Source: Thermoplasmata archaeon
Lineage (GTDB): Archaea; Thermoplasmatota; Thermoplasmata; Methanomassiliicoccales; Methanomethylophilaceae
Direction of reading: 5' to 3'
DNA: 64,000 nt
NCBI GenBank assembly: GCA_015063135.1
Contig: SUTA01000004.1
Span: 62,001-126,000, forward strand
Every line of letters begins with the position of its first letter. Positions within the stretch are counted from its first letter, which is position 1. This document shows positions 16,957-26,216 of the stretch, piece after piece. The notes below the pieces were generated by a model. The model was not told where the DNA came from and did not search any database. It worked only from the letters and a program-made list of their open reading frames with translations. Position numbers and translations under genes: made by a program.

Positions 16957-18183
16957 ATGGCGGACCGCATCATCATCCACGTTGACATGGACGCGTTCTA
17001 CGCATCCGTCGAGGTCAGGGACGACCCGTCCCTCCGCGGGAAGCCGCTCATCATCGGCTCCCTTCCCGGCGAGAGGGGCGTCATCTCCACCTGCAGCTAC
17101 GAGGCCAGGAAGTACGGCGTCCGCTCGGCCATGAACATCAAGGAGGCCTACTCACTCTGCCCCAACGGCGTGTACATGCACCCGAACATGGTGAAGTACA
17201 AGGACGCCTCCCGCCAGATACACAGGATATGGAGGGACTTCGCGTCGGTCCTGGAATCCATCGCCCTCGACGAGGCGTACCTGGACGTCACGGAGACCGC
17301 CAAGGACTTCGATTCCGCCAGGGTCTTCGCCCATGAGATCAAGCGCCGGACCCTCGACGAGGTGGGGCTTACCTGCTCCGTCGGGCTCTCCTACTGCATG
17401 GCCGGCGCCAAGACCGCCAGCGAGGAGATGAAGCCGGACGGCTACTTCGAGATACTGACCCCCGAGGACTTCATGGACCTGGTCATGGACAGGGGCGTGA
17501 GGGTCCTGTCCACCGTGGGCGAGAGGTCGGCTGAGAGGTTGCAATCCATAGGCATAGAAACAGTCAGGGACGTCCTGGAGAGGCAGGACGAGGTCGTGGA
17601 GCTCCTGGGGGACCTCCACGGCAGGCAGGTCGTGAAGGTGGCCCAGGGCATCGACGACAGAGAGGTCACCCCGTGGGAGCCCCAGGACGCGAAGTCCATC
17701 GGCCGCGAGATAACCTTCCAGGACAACGTATGGAACTACCGCCTCGTGGAGGACGTGCTCCTGCTGCTGGCGGCCAACGTGGCCGACCAGGCCAGGAGGG
17801 CGGGGCTCCGCGGAGGGGGCGTGATGCTGAAGCTCACCTATGCCAACGGCAAGGGCATCTCCAAGTCCAGGGTGACGGCGAACTGCGGCGATGCGCTGTC
17901 GATACACAAGGAGGCGCTGTCCCTGCTGGAATCGGTCGAGAGGAGGCCGCTGAGGCTCGTGGGGGTCGGCGTGTACAACCTTTCCAAGGGCTCGGTGCAG
18001 ACGACCCTGGATGTGGGCGAGGGCACCGCGCAGAGGGTGCGGTCCCTCAAGGAGGCGCTGGGCGCCATAGAGAGGGAGTACCGTATCGACCTCGGGGCGA
18101 ACATGCGCAGGGTGTACCGCCTGGACACCCTCCATGCCGCGGTGGAGGAGATGAGGAAGAACGCCGTTTGGCACGGCCCGCGA
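16957..18183 (+). CDS. dinB: Y-family DNA polymerase IV (DinB/Dpo4), CGA stop
   Basis: 408 aa. IIIHVDMDAFYASVE holds the first catalytic Asp residues, SIALDEAYLDVT the second acidic pair (DE), with AMNIKEAYSLCP and GLSYCMAGAKTAS as further Y-family motifs; a helix-hairpin-helix and a little-finger domain follow. It performs translesion synthesis. The frame ends NAVWHGP-CGA (18181-18183); the standard code would carry on 25 codons into the AT-rich spacer before the CRISPR array. Confidence 0.95.
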
Positions 18184-18218
18184 CCGACTTCTCATATGTG
18201 CATATATATTCATCGACA

Positions 18219-18234
18219 ATTGAGAATTCTCAAT
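18219..18234. repeat. Perfect 16-bp palindrome in the CRISPR trailer spacer
   Basis: ATTGAGAATTCTCAAT reads the same on both strands. It lies between dinB and the leader-distal end of the array; role unknown. Confidence 0.5.
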
Positions 18235-18298
18235 ACAATTCTTAATTCATCTCCATGCTAAAACGAGTTTCCTTCCCGTTTCTGCCAATCAGCGCTTT

Positions 18299-20583
18299 TG
18301 ACAATCCCCACGTGTGGGAAACTCCCTCCCTCTCGAAACTTGGGATAAGAATCCGCAAGTTTATCCCCACATGTGTGGGGAACTCGAGTACACCGGAGCC
18401 GCGAACAACACCGTCATCGGTTCATCCCCACATGCGTGGGGAACTCAAGTTCAGTCCCTTGGCGAAGTTGTTGGTGTCCGATTCATCCCCACGTGCGTGG
18501 AGAACTCCTGTAGATCTCCCACCCGAGGTATTCCCCGTGCGGTTCATCCCCACGTGCGTGGGGAACTCCCCCTTAAGCTCGGATGATGTCATGGTCCATG
18601 TCGGTTCATCCCCACATGCGTGGGAAACTCGTTCACGTCCCCTGCGACGTTCACCACCGCGTCGGTTCATCCCCACATGCGTGGGGAACTCCGCTCAAGT
18701 CCTCTTTTGTGAAGTTCGTTCTCCGGTTCATCCCCACATGCGTGGGGAACTCATGACCCCGTCCTGCTCCAGGCTGACCAGCGCCGGTTCATCCCCACAT
18801 GCGTGGGGAACTCGATCCATTTCGTCCAGTCGGTCTCGGGTATTACGGTTCATCCCCACATGCGTGGGGAACTCTCGATTATGTTAGGCTCATAACTTAA
18901 CATTGGCGGTTCATCCCCACATGCGTGGGGAACTCCTCGGCCCTGCGACATGCAGCATCGAGATTCGCGGTTCATCCCCACATGCGTGGGGAACTCATCA
19001 GACGCTGCTCCACATGCCCGCGGATCATCGGTTCATCCCCACATGCGTGGGGAACTCAAGAAGATCGTCACGATGTTCTACGACAACGCCGGTTCATCCC
19101 CACATGCGTGGGGAACTCGCCAGCGTGGCCATCACGATTCCCGATACCAGCGGTTCATCCCCACATGCGTGGGGAACTCGTCGGCACCCTGCTCGGGGTC
19201 GATTCCCTCCTCGGTTCATCCCCACATGCGTGGGGAACTCGCTCCCATCATCCTGGCGAACGGGCTGTCCTCCGGTTCATCCCCACATGCGTGGGGAACT
19301 CGGCGAGACCCCTAGGACCCTGTGCCCTGGATTCGGTTCATCCCCACATGCGTGGGGAACTCGGTCGGGATGCTCCCTCCGATAGGTCAACCCTCGGTTC
19401 ATCCCCACATGCGTGGGGAACTCGGGATGTACAAGGCGCCGTCTATCAGCTCGGACGGTTCATCCCCACATGCGTGGGGAACTCCTCATCATCGCGGTGA
19501 CCGTGAGCATCATTCTCGGTTCATCCCCACATGCGTGGGGAACTCGGAAGTGCTGCGGATATGGAACCAATCCCAACCGGTTCATCCCCACATGCGTGGG
19601 GAACTCTAACATTCAATGGATGAACCCGTTCTTTATGGCGGTTCATCCCCACATGCGTGGGGAACTCATTCCTCGTTTTTGTGTGGTTGTTCGCCATCCC
19701 GGTTCATCCCCACATGCGTGGGGAACTCCCTTGCACATGGTACGGTGCTTCTGCGGCTGCCGGTTCATCCCCACATGCGTGGGGAACTCTCTTATTATCG
19801 TACTGCTCGACTAAGCTTATCCGGTTCATCCCCACATGCGTGGGGAACTCACCATCAGCAGGCCGATGTTGTGCGCGTTGCACGGTTCATCCCCACATGC
19901 GTGGGGAACTCGCCACGAGATGCGATATGTCGGAAGTATGGAACGGTTCATCCCCACATGCGTGGGGAACTCTCCGGGAACTTCTCCTGCTTGATCGCGT
20001 TCACCGGTTCATCCCCACATGCGTGGGGAACTCCGGAAGATTCACCCTGTAATTGTTCGCCCTGCTGGTTCATCCCCACATGCGTGGGGAACTCAAACTC
20101 CGGCAGATCCTTTCTCGAGATGGATACGGTTCATCCCCACATGCGTGGGGAACTCGAATTGCACCATTCAGCCATCCATTTTATTTCCGGTTCATCCCCA
20201 CATGCGTGGGGAACTCCTTGCCTATGCGCATCTTCTCGTCGTAGTACTCCGGTTCATCCCCACATGCGTGGGGAACTCCATCGCCGCGTCAAAATCATCA
20301 CCGGATATTACGGTTCATCCCCACATGCGTGGGGAACTCTCGACCTCCTCGATGGCCCAGTCGATGTACTCCGGTTCATCCCCACATGCGTTGGGAACTC
20401 GTTATATGCTCGTCGTTGTTGACCATGCGCATCGGTTCATCCCCACATGCGTGGGGAACTCTATGACCCCTCTCTTCCGGTGCAGACCCGGACCGGTTCA
20501 TCCCCACATGCGTGGGGAACTCGAACTGCATCGCGGTCCTGCGTTTCTTCTTCCCGGTTCATCCCCACATGCGTGGGGAACTC
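18299..20583 (-). CRISPR. Type I-E CRISPR array, 38 repeats / 37 spacers, transcribed on the minus strand
   Basis: 29-bp repeats (plus strand CGGTTCATCCCC...GTGGGGAACTC) with 32-bp spacers, period 61; two spacers are 33 bp. The minus strand reads GAGTTCCCC...GGGGATGAACCG, the type I-E crRNA sense, giving a 5' handle ATGAACCG. Thus the leader end is 20583 beside cas2 and the old end is 18299, where repeats decay: a shortened relic (18299-18324), then TTTATCCCC...GTGTGGGG at 18357, then single-base variants. Internal variants: GTTGGGAACTC near 20390 and a T-for-C first base near 20067. No two spacers looked identical by eye. Confidence 0.97.
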
Positions 20584-20606
20584 TGTCGTCATTTTATAGA
20601 AGCGCA
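20584..20606 (-). promoter_or_regulatory. Very short CRISPR leader
   Basis: Only 23 bases separate the cas2 stop from the first repeat. Within them CTATAAAATG is TATA-like, and GTTTATATCG lies inside the last cas2 codons (about 20614-20623), 25-30 bases before the repeat boundary. Either could serve the pre-crRNA promoter, or the array may be read from the cas operon. Confidence 0.5.
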
Positions 20607-20897
20607 TCACGATATAAACTTCATCATCTTGATGCCATCAATTTCGCAGATGGATCTTCTGGAATCACCACAGGAGTCAACGTCAAACCCGAACTCTTTC
20701 TTTGATGTGGACCAGATTATCAATGCATTCCCACCCCGAATATTCTGCCTAACGCATGACCAAATCCATTCGCGGAGCTTAGCGCTGCAATCCCCAACGA
20801 ATACACCTGCCCTCACTTCGAACAGCCATAATGATAACCTTCCCCTCAGCTGCGGTGGCGCATTTTCAACTATCAGCACCAGAATAGAAACCACCAT
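20607..20897 (-). CDS. cas2: CRISPR-associated endonuclease Cas2e
   Basis: 96 aa, TGA stop. IVENAPPQLRGRLSLWLFEV matches Cas2e ([20 protein letters not shown] in E. coli), followed by RAGVFVGDCSAKLREWIW. It structures the Cas1-Cas2 integrase for spacer acquisition. It overlaps the end of cas1 by 32 bases and is the last cas gene before the array. Confidence 0.95.
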   Translation of the reverse strand: MVVSILVLIVENAPPQLRGRLSLWLFEVRAGVFVGDCSAKLREWIWSCVRQNIRGGNALIIWSTSKKEFGFDVDSCGDSRRSICEIDGIKMMKFIS

Positions 20898-21771
20898 CCG
20901 ATTCCGAGAATGCTGGAGGCTCTACAACGCCCCCTGGGTCCGTTATTCTATCTTCAAACAGGCTGTTTATTAGAGGCACTATCCGCTCCAATATGCGCTC
21001 CTTGCGAAACATCTCTCTGCATTCCTGCCGAACGTCTGACTCTGAATGATCACGATGATCAGATGCATACCTAAAAGCCAACGGAACCACGGTCTCATAC
21101 TTCATGAGATCCGCCACATCGTACACGAATGATCTCGGCCTCCCTGAGTGGATGAATCCTATCGATGGCGAGTATCCTGCGATCAGTATAGCGGCCTCGC
21201 ATATCCCATAGAGGCACGAGTTCGCGGTGCTAAGCAACCTGTTAACGACGTCCGCAGAGGACCAATTATTTGCATCATACCTCCTGCCAGTCCATGTTAC
21301 TCCATACTCTTCCGATAACGAACGGTAGATGCTCTTAACCCTGTAAGCCTCTTTGCCCCTCATTTGTTCCAGCGAAAGTCCAGGACTGAATGGTTCATCA
21401 AAACGATACTGGTACATCCTGTAAACGACTGATTTGCGAAGATCCGGATCCAATGCGCATCTCGCCTGCTCTAGGAGCCTATCGCACCTATGCCCGCCTG
21501 GCATTCCCGCGGAATAGAGGCGAACTCCATACTCGCCCACCCACACTAAGAGACACTTTACCGCTGCCGCGAGTTTGACGGCTTCGTGCGTAATGTCAGT
21601 TCCGGGACCCAACATTATACATGTTACCGCGCCCACAGGGATCTGCACCCTGGAACCTTTGGAATCGCGAAGGACGAACGCACCTTCCTCCACATCCAAA
21701 CGGCCGTATTCGAGGAAGATATATGAGCTGCGCTCCTTCAACGGTATCGAACAAGTATCTATCCATGTCAT
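20866..21771 (-). CDS. cas1: CRISPR integrase Cas1e
   Basis: 301 aa, TGA stop. The N-terminus MTWIDTCSIPLKERSSYIFL aligns with E. coli Cas1 (MTWLPLNPIPLKDRVSMIFL), so the ATG at 21771, overlapping the cas6e TGA by four bases, is preferred to 21798. AAVKCLLVWVGEYGVRLYSAG, YGVTWTGRRYDANNW and GFIHSGRPRSFVYDVADLMK carry the metal-binding Glu/His/Asp residues. Catalyses spacer integration. Confidence 0.97.
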   Translation of the reverse strand: MTWIDTCSIPLKERSSYIFLEYGRLDVEEGAFVLRDSKGSRVQIPVGAVTCIMLGPGTDITHEAVKLAAAVKCLLVWVGEYGVRLYSAGMPGGHRCDRLLEQARCALDPDLRKSVVYRMYQYRFDEPFSPGLSLEQMRGKEAYRVKSIYRSLSEEYGVTWTGRRYDANNWSSADVVNRLLSTANSCLYGICEAAILIAGYSPSIGFIHSGRPRSFVYDVADLMKYETVVPLAFRYASDHRDHSESDVRQECREMFRKERILERIVPLINSLFEDRITDPGGVVEPPAFSESDGGFYSGADS

Positions 21772-22421
21772 GAACGTTTTATCAGCAACAAGCCGCAACC
21801 GAATCCTTTGGCTGTGCCGATCCCTTTATACAGACAGTCCTTGAACAAGCCCGCATCAGTGACCATCAATGTCCCCTCTATGACGACCGTAGAAAAGGTG
21901 ATCTTGACATCGCCCTTCTTGCTCTCGCATCTTGTATAGCTATGAGTCATCAATGTGCTCTCATCGAAATCGAAGCCATTAAGCTCTCCCTTATGGATCA
22001 TCCATTCGGAAACAGACTTATGAACTACGTCGTTCATGGATAGTTCCCTGCCCTCAGCCCGGTACCTCCTCTTCATATCCATTACAACATCGTGCCTCTT
22101 GTGCTTCCCATCAGAACTCTTGGCCACGGTAGGGTTGGCAAGGAGTCTGAACTTGTATACGTCGCCGTTCTTCACAACTGGATCATAGATTTTACTCTCT
22201 ATCCTCCAATAATTGTTTTCAACAGGTTCCCTGGATGAGACCATGTATGCTGTGCGCCCATCGTCAAGGATCGCGTAAATGAAATCGCGGTCCGAATCCG
22301 GCATCCCTGGGAACAGGTCCCACATCTCCTTATGGACATTGTATGAATCTGTCGACAAGGATTTCATCCTGGATTCCATGCCATTATGTGTCAATTCCAG
22401 CTTGCTAAAGTAATGGGTCAT
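21768..22421 (-). CDS. cas6e: CRISPR pre-crRNA endoribonuclease Cas6e
   Basis: 217 aa, TGA stop. Ends with the glycine-rich loop GIGTAKGFGCGLLLIKRS typical of Cas6 RAMP proteins; the N-terminal THYFSKLELTHNG has an early His region. It cuts pre-crRNA at the base of the repeat hairpin and stays on the 3' handle in Cascade. Its ATG shares its A with the CGA that ends cas5e (CGATG). Confidence 0.93.
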   Translation of the reverse strand: MTHYFSKLELTHNGMESRMKSLSTDSYNVHKEMWDLFPGMPDSDRDFIYAILDDGRTAYMVSSREPVENNYWRIESKIYDPVVKNGDVYKFRLLANPTVAKSSDGKHKRHDVVMDMKRRYRAEGRELSMNDVVHKSVSEWMIHKGELNGFDFDESTLMTHSYTRCESKKGDVKITFSTVVIEGTLMVTDAGLFKDCLYKGIGTAKGFGCGLLLIKRS

Positions 22422-23164
22422 CGCAATTCCCCCAGATACTCGTACTCAATCCTTTCTCTGAAGCTCCAGTTGATTCTATCCGGCATATCGTCAACGACGA
22501 CATTGGTCACATAACCTCCGAATCCCTCCAGCGGATAGGTGGAATACACTCTCATGGCATCCATATTCTTGAGGAATTTACTGTCTTGGAATGCATCGTT
22601 GCGGAATGGCCTCAGACTTACCTCGGGGATGATGTCGCATAAACGGGAATACGATTCGATTGATGGGCACATGGGGAATGACAGGGGGCAAGACTTCCTT
22701 CCAAGGTATGGAACAAAGTGGGGGCACTCGAGGGCGGCCTTGATGGATTCCAATGAAAACTCCGCCCCAGTCTTTGGCACCATGAGCACGGTGAAATACC
22801 CGTTGCAGATGAACCTCCTGTCTACCATTATCGTGTTCCTCTTCTCGCTGGACAGCTCCAGGGCCCTGGGAGGTAGCCTAGTGAACAGTTCGCCCTTGTC
22901 CGGCTCGGAACTCTCGACTGTCGCAAAATCGGACATCTCCGTCTCCTTGCCTGATGATATCACCGCATACTCGTAATCGACGAACAGGCTGTGAATGCGT
23001 GCGTCATCCCTTTCGAACCCCAATGATGCCGACACTACGCCTACGATGGCGGATTTGGTGGGATGTCTTCTGGTCGGCCTGAAAGTGCCTACAGCGACAG
23101 TACCCCATCCCTCCATGGGGCCTGTCAGGTGAAACACTAGGCACCGCCTATCACTCTCAGTCAA
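22421..23164 (-). CDS. cas5e: Cascade subunit Cas5e, ends CGA then TGA
   Basis: 247 aa before CGA. LVFHLTGPMEGWGTVAVGTF matches Cas5e (LVLRLQGPMQAWG). A TTG at 23164, overlapping the cas7e stop, gives the best N-terminus; GTG at about 23140 is an alternative. Cas5e caps the crRNA 5' handle. The end reads GEL-CGA-TGA, so the protein is one residue longer under the standard code. This is the only CGA seen in the cas operon, and its A starts the cas6e ATG. Confidence 0.9.
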
Positions 23165-24248
23165 GGAAGGCACCAGCTTCCAAGATGCTGCCCTTGCCGG
23201 CACTGACATCCATGACATAGCAGGAATCGTAGCAATTACCGAACACCTTGTCCATGTTGGATTGCATCGTCATGAGCGCCTCGATTGCCGATTTCAGCGG
23301 ATCGTCGCCATACACCGGCTTGAGGAATGCGGATGCGAGCGACCTCGGCTGCTTGTCTCCTTTCTCGATCATGATGAACGATGCATACGACCTGGATGCG
23401 AATGAGTTTTGCTTCCCGCCAGGAGATACCGTTGCAGAAGCCTCGAGAAGGGCCTTCAGAGCCTCGTGCGCCAAGTCCTCGGACCCCAGATTCCTGGAGA
23501 GCAGTTCGAAATCCACGCAGATGTAGTTGTAGAACAAACCTGCACCGAAGCTCGTCTCCCCGAGGTGCCCTGCTCCCGAATCGCTATCCTCGTTCAAATC
23601 ATCCACGGCCGTGAAGTAATCCTCCTCGACGGTTGCCCTGTGCACGGTGAACGCATGCGCTACCTGCACCGCTGCTTCGCAATCGTAGGACTTATCGTTC
23701 GCCACCATTCTCCCGAACATGGCTATGTCTACAGGGAACGGGGATTTCCTAAGAAGATCGCCCATTTCCGGCTCCTTGCCTTCCGATATCTCTGCCATCA
23801 CAGCATCAGCGGCCCTGATTTCGGAATCGGAGTAGTGGAAGAGCTGCTTCTTCTTAGCCTTGCCCTTCTGTTCATCCTCGGCATCATCTCCAGAAGCGCT
23901 CTTGACGGACCTGAACGCACCGTCGATCTCCGCTCCGTACTTCTTCGCTACCTTCTTGTCGACGGGGGCACGGGTTTTTTCCTCCTTTCCAGCAACCTTG
24001 TCGACAAGGGATATTCCCTCGATCAGGCAATACTCTATGGTTTCAGACAGCTTGTTTGTACGGATCCCCATAACGGGGAATCTGTCGGACATGATGCTGC
24101 TGGTCCTCCAGGCCCTCTTGAGGCTCTGTGAGGAAACCCTGAGCCTGGTGGAATCCCCGATCTTGACGGTCTTCGGCCTGCCCAGATCGTCCCTGTTGAG
24201 GTTGGATGCCGGGTAGGATGTCAGTTCGTGTATCTGTATGTATTTCAT
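23157..24248 (-). CDS. cas7e: Cascade backbone Cas7e (CasC)
   Basis: 363 aa, TGA stop. YIQIHELTSYPASNLNRDDL is the typical Cas7e start, with STRLRVSSQSLKRAWR directly after and FASRSYASFI near 310. Six copies form the crRNA-binding backbone. The gene starts 13 bases after cse2. Confidence 0.96.
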   Translation of the reverse strand: MKYIQIHELTSYPASNLNRDDLGRPKTVKIGDSTRLRVSSQSLKRAWRTSSIMSDRFPVMGIRTNKLSETIEYCLIEGISLVDKVAGKEEKTRAPVDKKVAKKYGAEIDGAFRSVKSASGDDAEDEQKGKAKKKQLFHYSDSEIRAADAVMAEISEGKEPEMGDLLRKSPFPVDIAMFGRMVANDKSYDCEAAVQVAHAFTVHRATVEEDYFTAVDDLNEDSDSGAGHLGETSFGAGLFYNYICVDFELLSRNLGSEDLAHEALKALLEASATVSPGGKQNSFASRSYASFIMIEKGDKQPRSLASAFLKPVYGDDPLKSAIEALMTMQSNMDKVFGNCYDSCYVMDVSAGKGSILEAGAFLD

Positions 24249-24261
24249 TCTTGTTCCTCCT

Positions 24262-24726
24262 TTATGCGAGATAGAAATCGTTTAGCCATCTTTTCTTGGA
24301 AATCTGGCTCTCATAGTTCCAGTAACGCAGGTCGGTTGCCAGAGCTCTGATGTTTAGGGTGTTGTCGATGATCGGAAGGACTCTCACCAATTCCCTGGAG
24401 AGTCCCTCCAGATCCAACGAGATCAATTTGTTGAATCTGATCTCGGAAACCACATGGTCCGCACTGGATGTCTTCTTTCCCATGCGTACCGCGACTTTCT
24501 CTTTAGAATCCGCCTCCACGTGCGATAACACCATGGCTATGCAAGCCAGGACATCCGTGTCTATCTGTGGAAGCGCCCTCACTAGGTCGTAGAACGCAGC
24601 CACCGTCTGGATTCCGATGATGTCCGACTGGTGCCTCAACCTCGCAGAACTGCCGGAATCGTTTTGCAGCCTGTACCACCAGTTGGCGACGGCGCCTTCG
24701 AACTCTTCCTTGGATAATTCGCTCAT
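24262..24726 (-). CDS. cse2: Cascade small subunit Cse2 (Cas11e)
   Basis: 154 aa, TAA stop. All-helical; AVANWWYRLQND and SARLRHQSD are Cse2-like, with the C-terminal DLRYWNYESQISKKRWLNDFY. It stabilises the R-loop. Its start overlaps the cas8e stop by four bases (ATGA). Confidence 0.92.
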   Translation of the reverse strand: MSELSKEEFEGAVANWWYRLQNDSGSSARLRHQSDIIGIQTVAAFYDLVRALPQIDTDVLACIAMVLSHVEADSKEKVAVRMGKKTSSADHVVSEIRFNKLISLDLEGLSRELVRVLPIIDNTLNIRALATDLRYWNYESQISKKRWLNDFYLA

Positions 24727-26216
24727 TTGTTCAACTCCTTCGATATTGATTTCTCTGACATATGCATAGATAGGTTCTTTCTGCTCAATGCGACGTTCGA
24801 ATAGTACTCCAAAGGAACGCTATCCGCTGCACCGTCTAATGCTGAGGAAGCTACAGAATGCAGTTCTGATCCCCATTGCAGCAAGAGCTTATCATTGTCT
24901 TCAGGACCGATTCTACTGACAAATTTCTCGAAAATCGAATCGCAACCGTTCCAATAGCTTTCGATTAGATCGCTAGGTATGCTGACCGGCCTCCCTATGT
25001 TAGACCTGTCGCGTGGACCATAGAGTATCTTCAACGCTTTTTTCAGTTGATCGCACCCATATTCAGCAAGGCGAATCATGTCCGCGATTGCCAATGTCAT
25101 GGCGCTCTTGGCGCGCTCGTCATAATCCATCAGCATTGGCTGATGGATTTCTTTCCAAGCTTTGACCGATGCCTTATCATTGACATATCCGTTTATCCAT
25201 AACCTGATCTCTTGCCCAAAGCATATCTCTTTGATATCCAGCCTGTTCATTTGAACCTGTCTGACCGCCTTTGAGGGACATACTTCTGAAAGCCCTGTGT
25301 ACATCATGTAAGTCCATTCGTTCAGGTGGCCGATACCTTCAGAGACTTTGACCGGTTTCGTATCTGTCTTATCCTTGGAATAGGGACAGAGCGGATGCTC
25401 CCAGCCGCTGTATGATGATCCCTTGCTTACCTCATCATAATCGACGATTGATGGCCCTGTGGATCCACATAGCATGCAAGTCCCCTCTTTCAAAGATCCC
25501 AGAGCTATGCGCCGCACTACCGTCCAATAGACCATGCGAGGGTCGTTATCCACTGAAGAAAACACCTCGCACTTTTCATCACTCATCCATGGGAATATAT
25601 GCCCGTCTGTTCCTGAGCCAAGGTTATCTTTAATGAGAATGTTCAGGAATATCGTGGTAGCGAGGTTTATGCCCTCCACCATGGTTGTGAGGGGGCTTGA
25701 TCCCCTCATAGAGCATCTTATCCCGCTTCCGCCGACCGGAGCTAAAGCTTGAAGAGTGTAAACTGAGGCCGCGGCGCATGACATGCAGAGGCAGTTGCGA
25801 CCGTCATTGCGTTTGATGAAGAAATCCTTGTTTAGCTTGACTGTGTTGTCGCCGGGCGATGTGATCAGAATCCTGTCTATCGATTTCCGATTTTCCACTC
25901 CGGGCTCTTGCATGAATGGATGGTTCCCGCCTATGAGTTCAAATGCATCCTTGAAAAATGACATCTTCTCCTTCAGTGCTTCGCATGATGGCGGATTCTC
26001 CAGCATATCGAGCCACTCGTCCACATCCTTGGGCGTTGATGATGTCTGTACCAAACCTATCAAGAACTGCGTCACCGCAGAATTGAAATCTGGCCTGCTG
26101 AAGCATACCTTGATTGGAGGGTCACGGTTGTCCGTGATCTCCCATGGGGCAATCTTTCTGATGGTTCCGGATTTGCAAATTACGGGAATCCATTTCTCAT
26201 CTATCAAATTAAACAT
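24723..26216 (-). CDS. cas8e: Cascade large subunit Cse1 (Cas8e)
   Basis: 497 aa, TGA stop. FNLIDEKWIPVI is the classic Cse1 N-terminus; GGNHPFMQEPG near 90 and a zinc-type CMLCGSTGPS near 245 follow. It recognises the PAM and recruits Cas3. The ATG overlaps the last codons of cas3. Confidence 0.95.
   Translation of the reverse strand: MFNLIDEKWIPVICKSGTIRKIAPWEITDNRDPPIKVCFSRPDFNSAVTQFLIGLVQTSSTPKDVDEWLDMLENPPSCEALKEKMSFFKDAFELIGGNHPFMQEPGVENRKSIDRILITSPGDNTVKLNKDFFIKRNDGRNCLCMSCAAASVYTLQALAPVGGSGIRCSMRGSSPLTTMVEGINLATTIFLNILIKDNLGSGTDGHIFPWMSDEKCEVFSSVDNDPRMVYWTVVRRIALGSLKEGTCMLCGSTGPSIVDYDEVSKGSSYSGWEHPLCPYSKDKTDTKPVKVSEGIGHLNEWTYMMYTGLSEVCPSKAVRQVQMNRLDIKEICFGQEIRLWINGYVNDKASVKAWKEIHQPMLMDYDERAKSAMTLAIADMIRLAEYGCDQLKKALKILYGPRDRSNIGRPVSIPSDLIESYWNGCDSIFEKFVSRIGPEDNDKLLLQWGSELHSVASSALDGAADSVPLEYYSNVALSRKNLSMHMSEKSISKELNK

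Noticed and set aside
18255-20973. Long overlapping plus-strand frames with repeated HPHMRGEL / FIPTCVGNS segments
   Set aside because: They are translations of the CRISPR repeats and spacers; the period is exactly the 61-bp unit in three frames.
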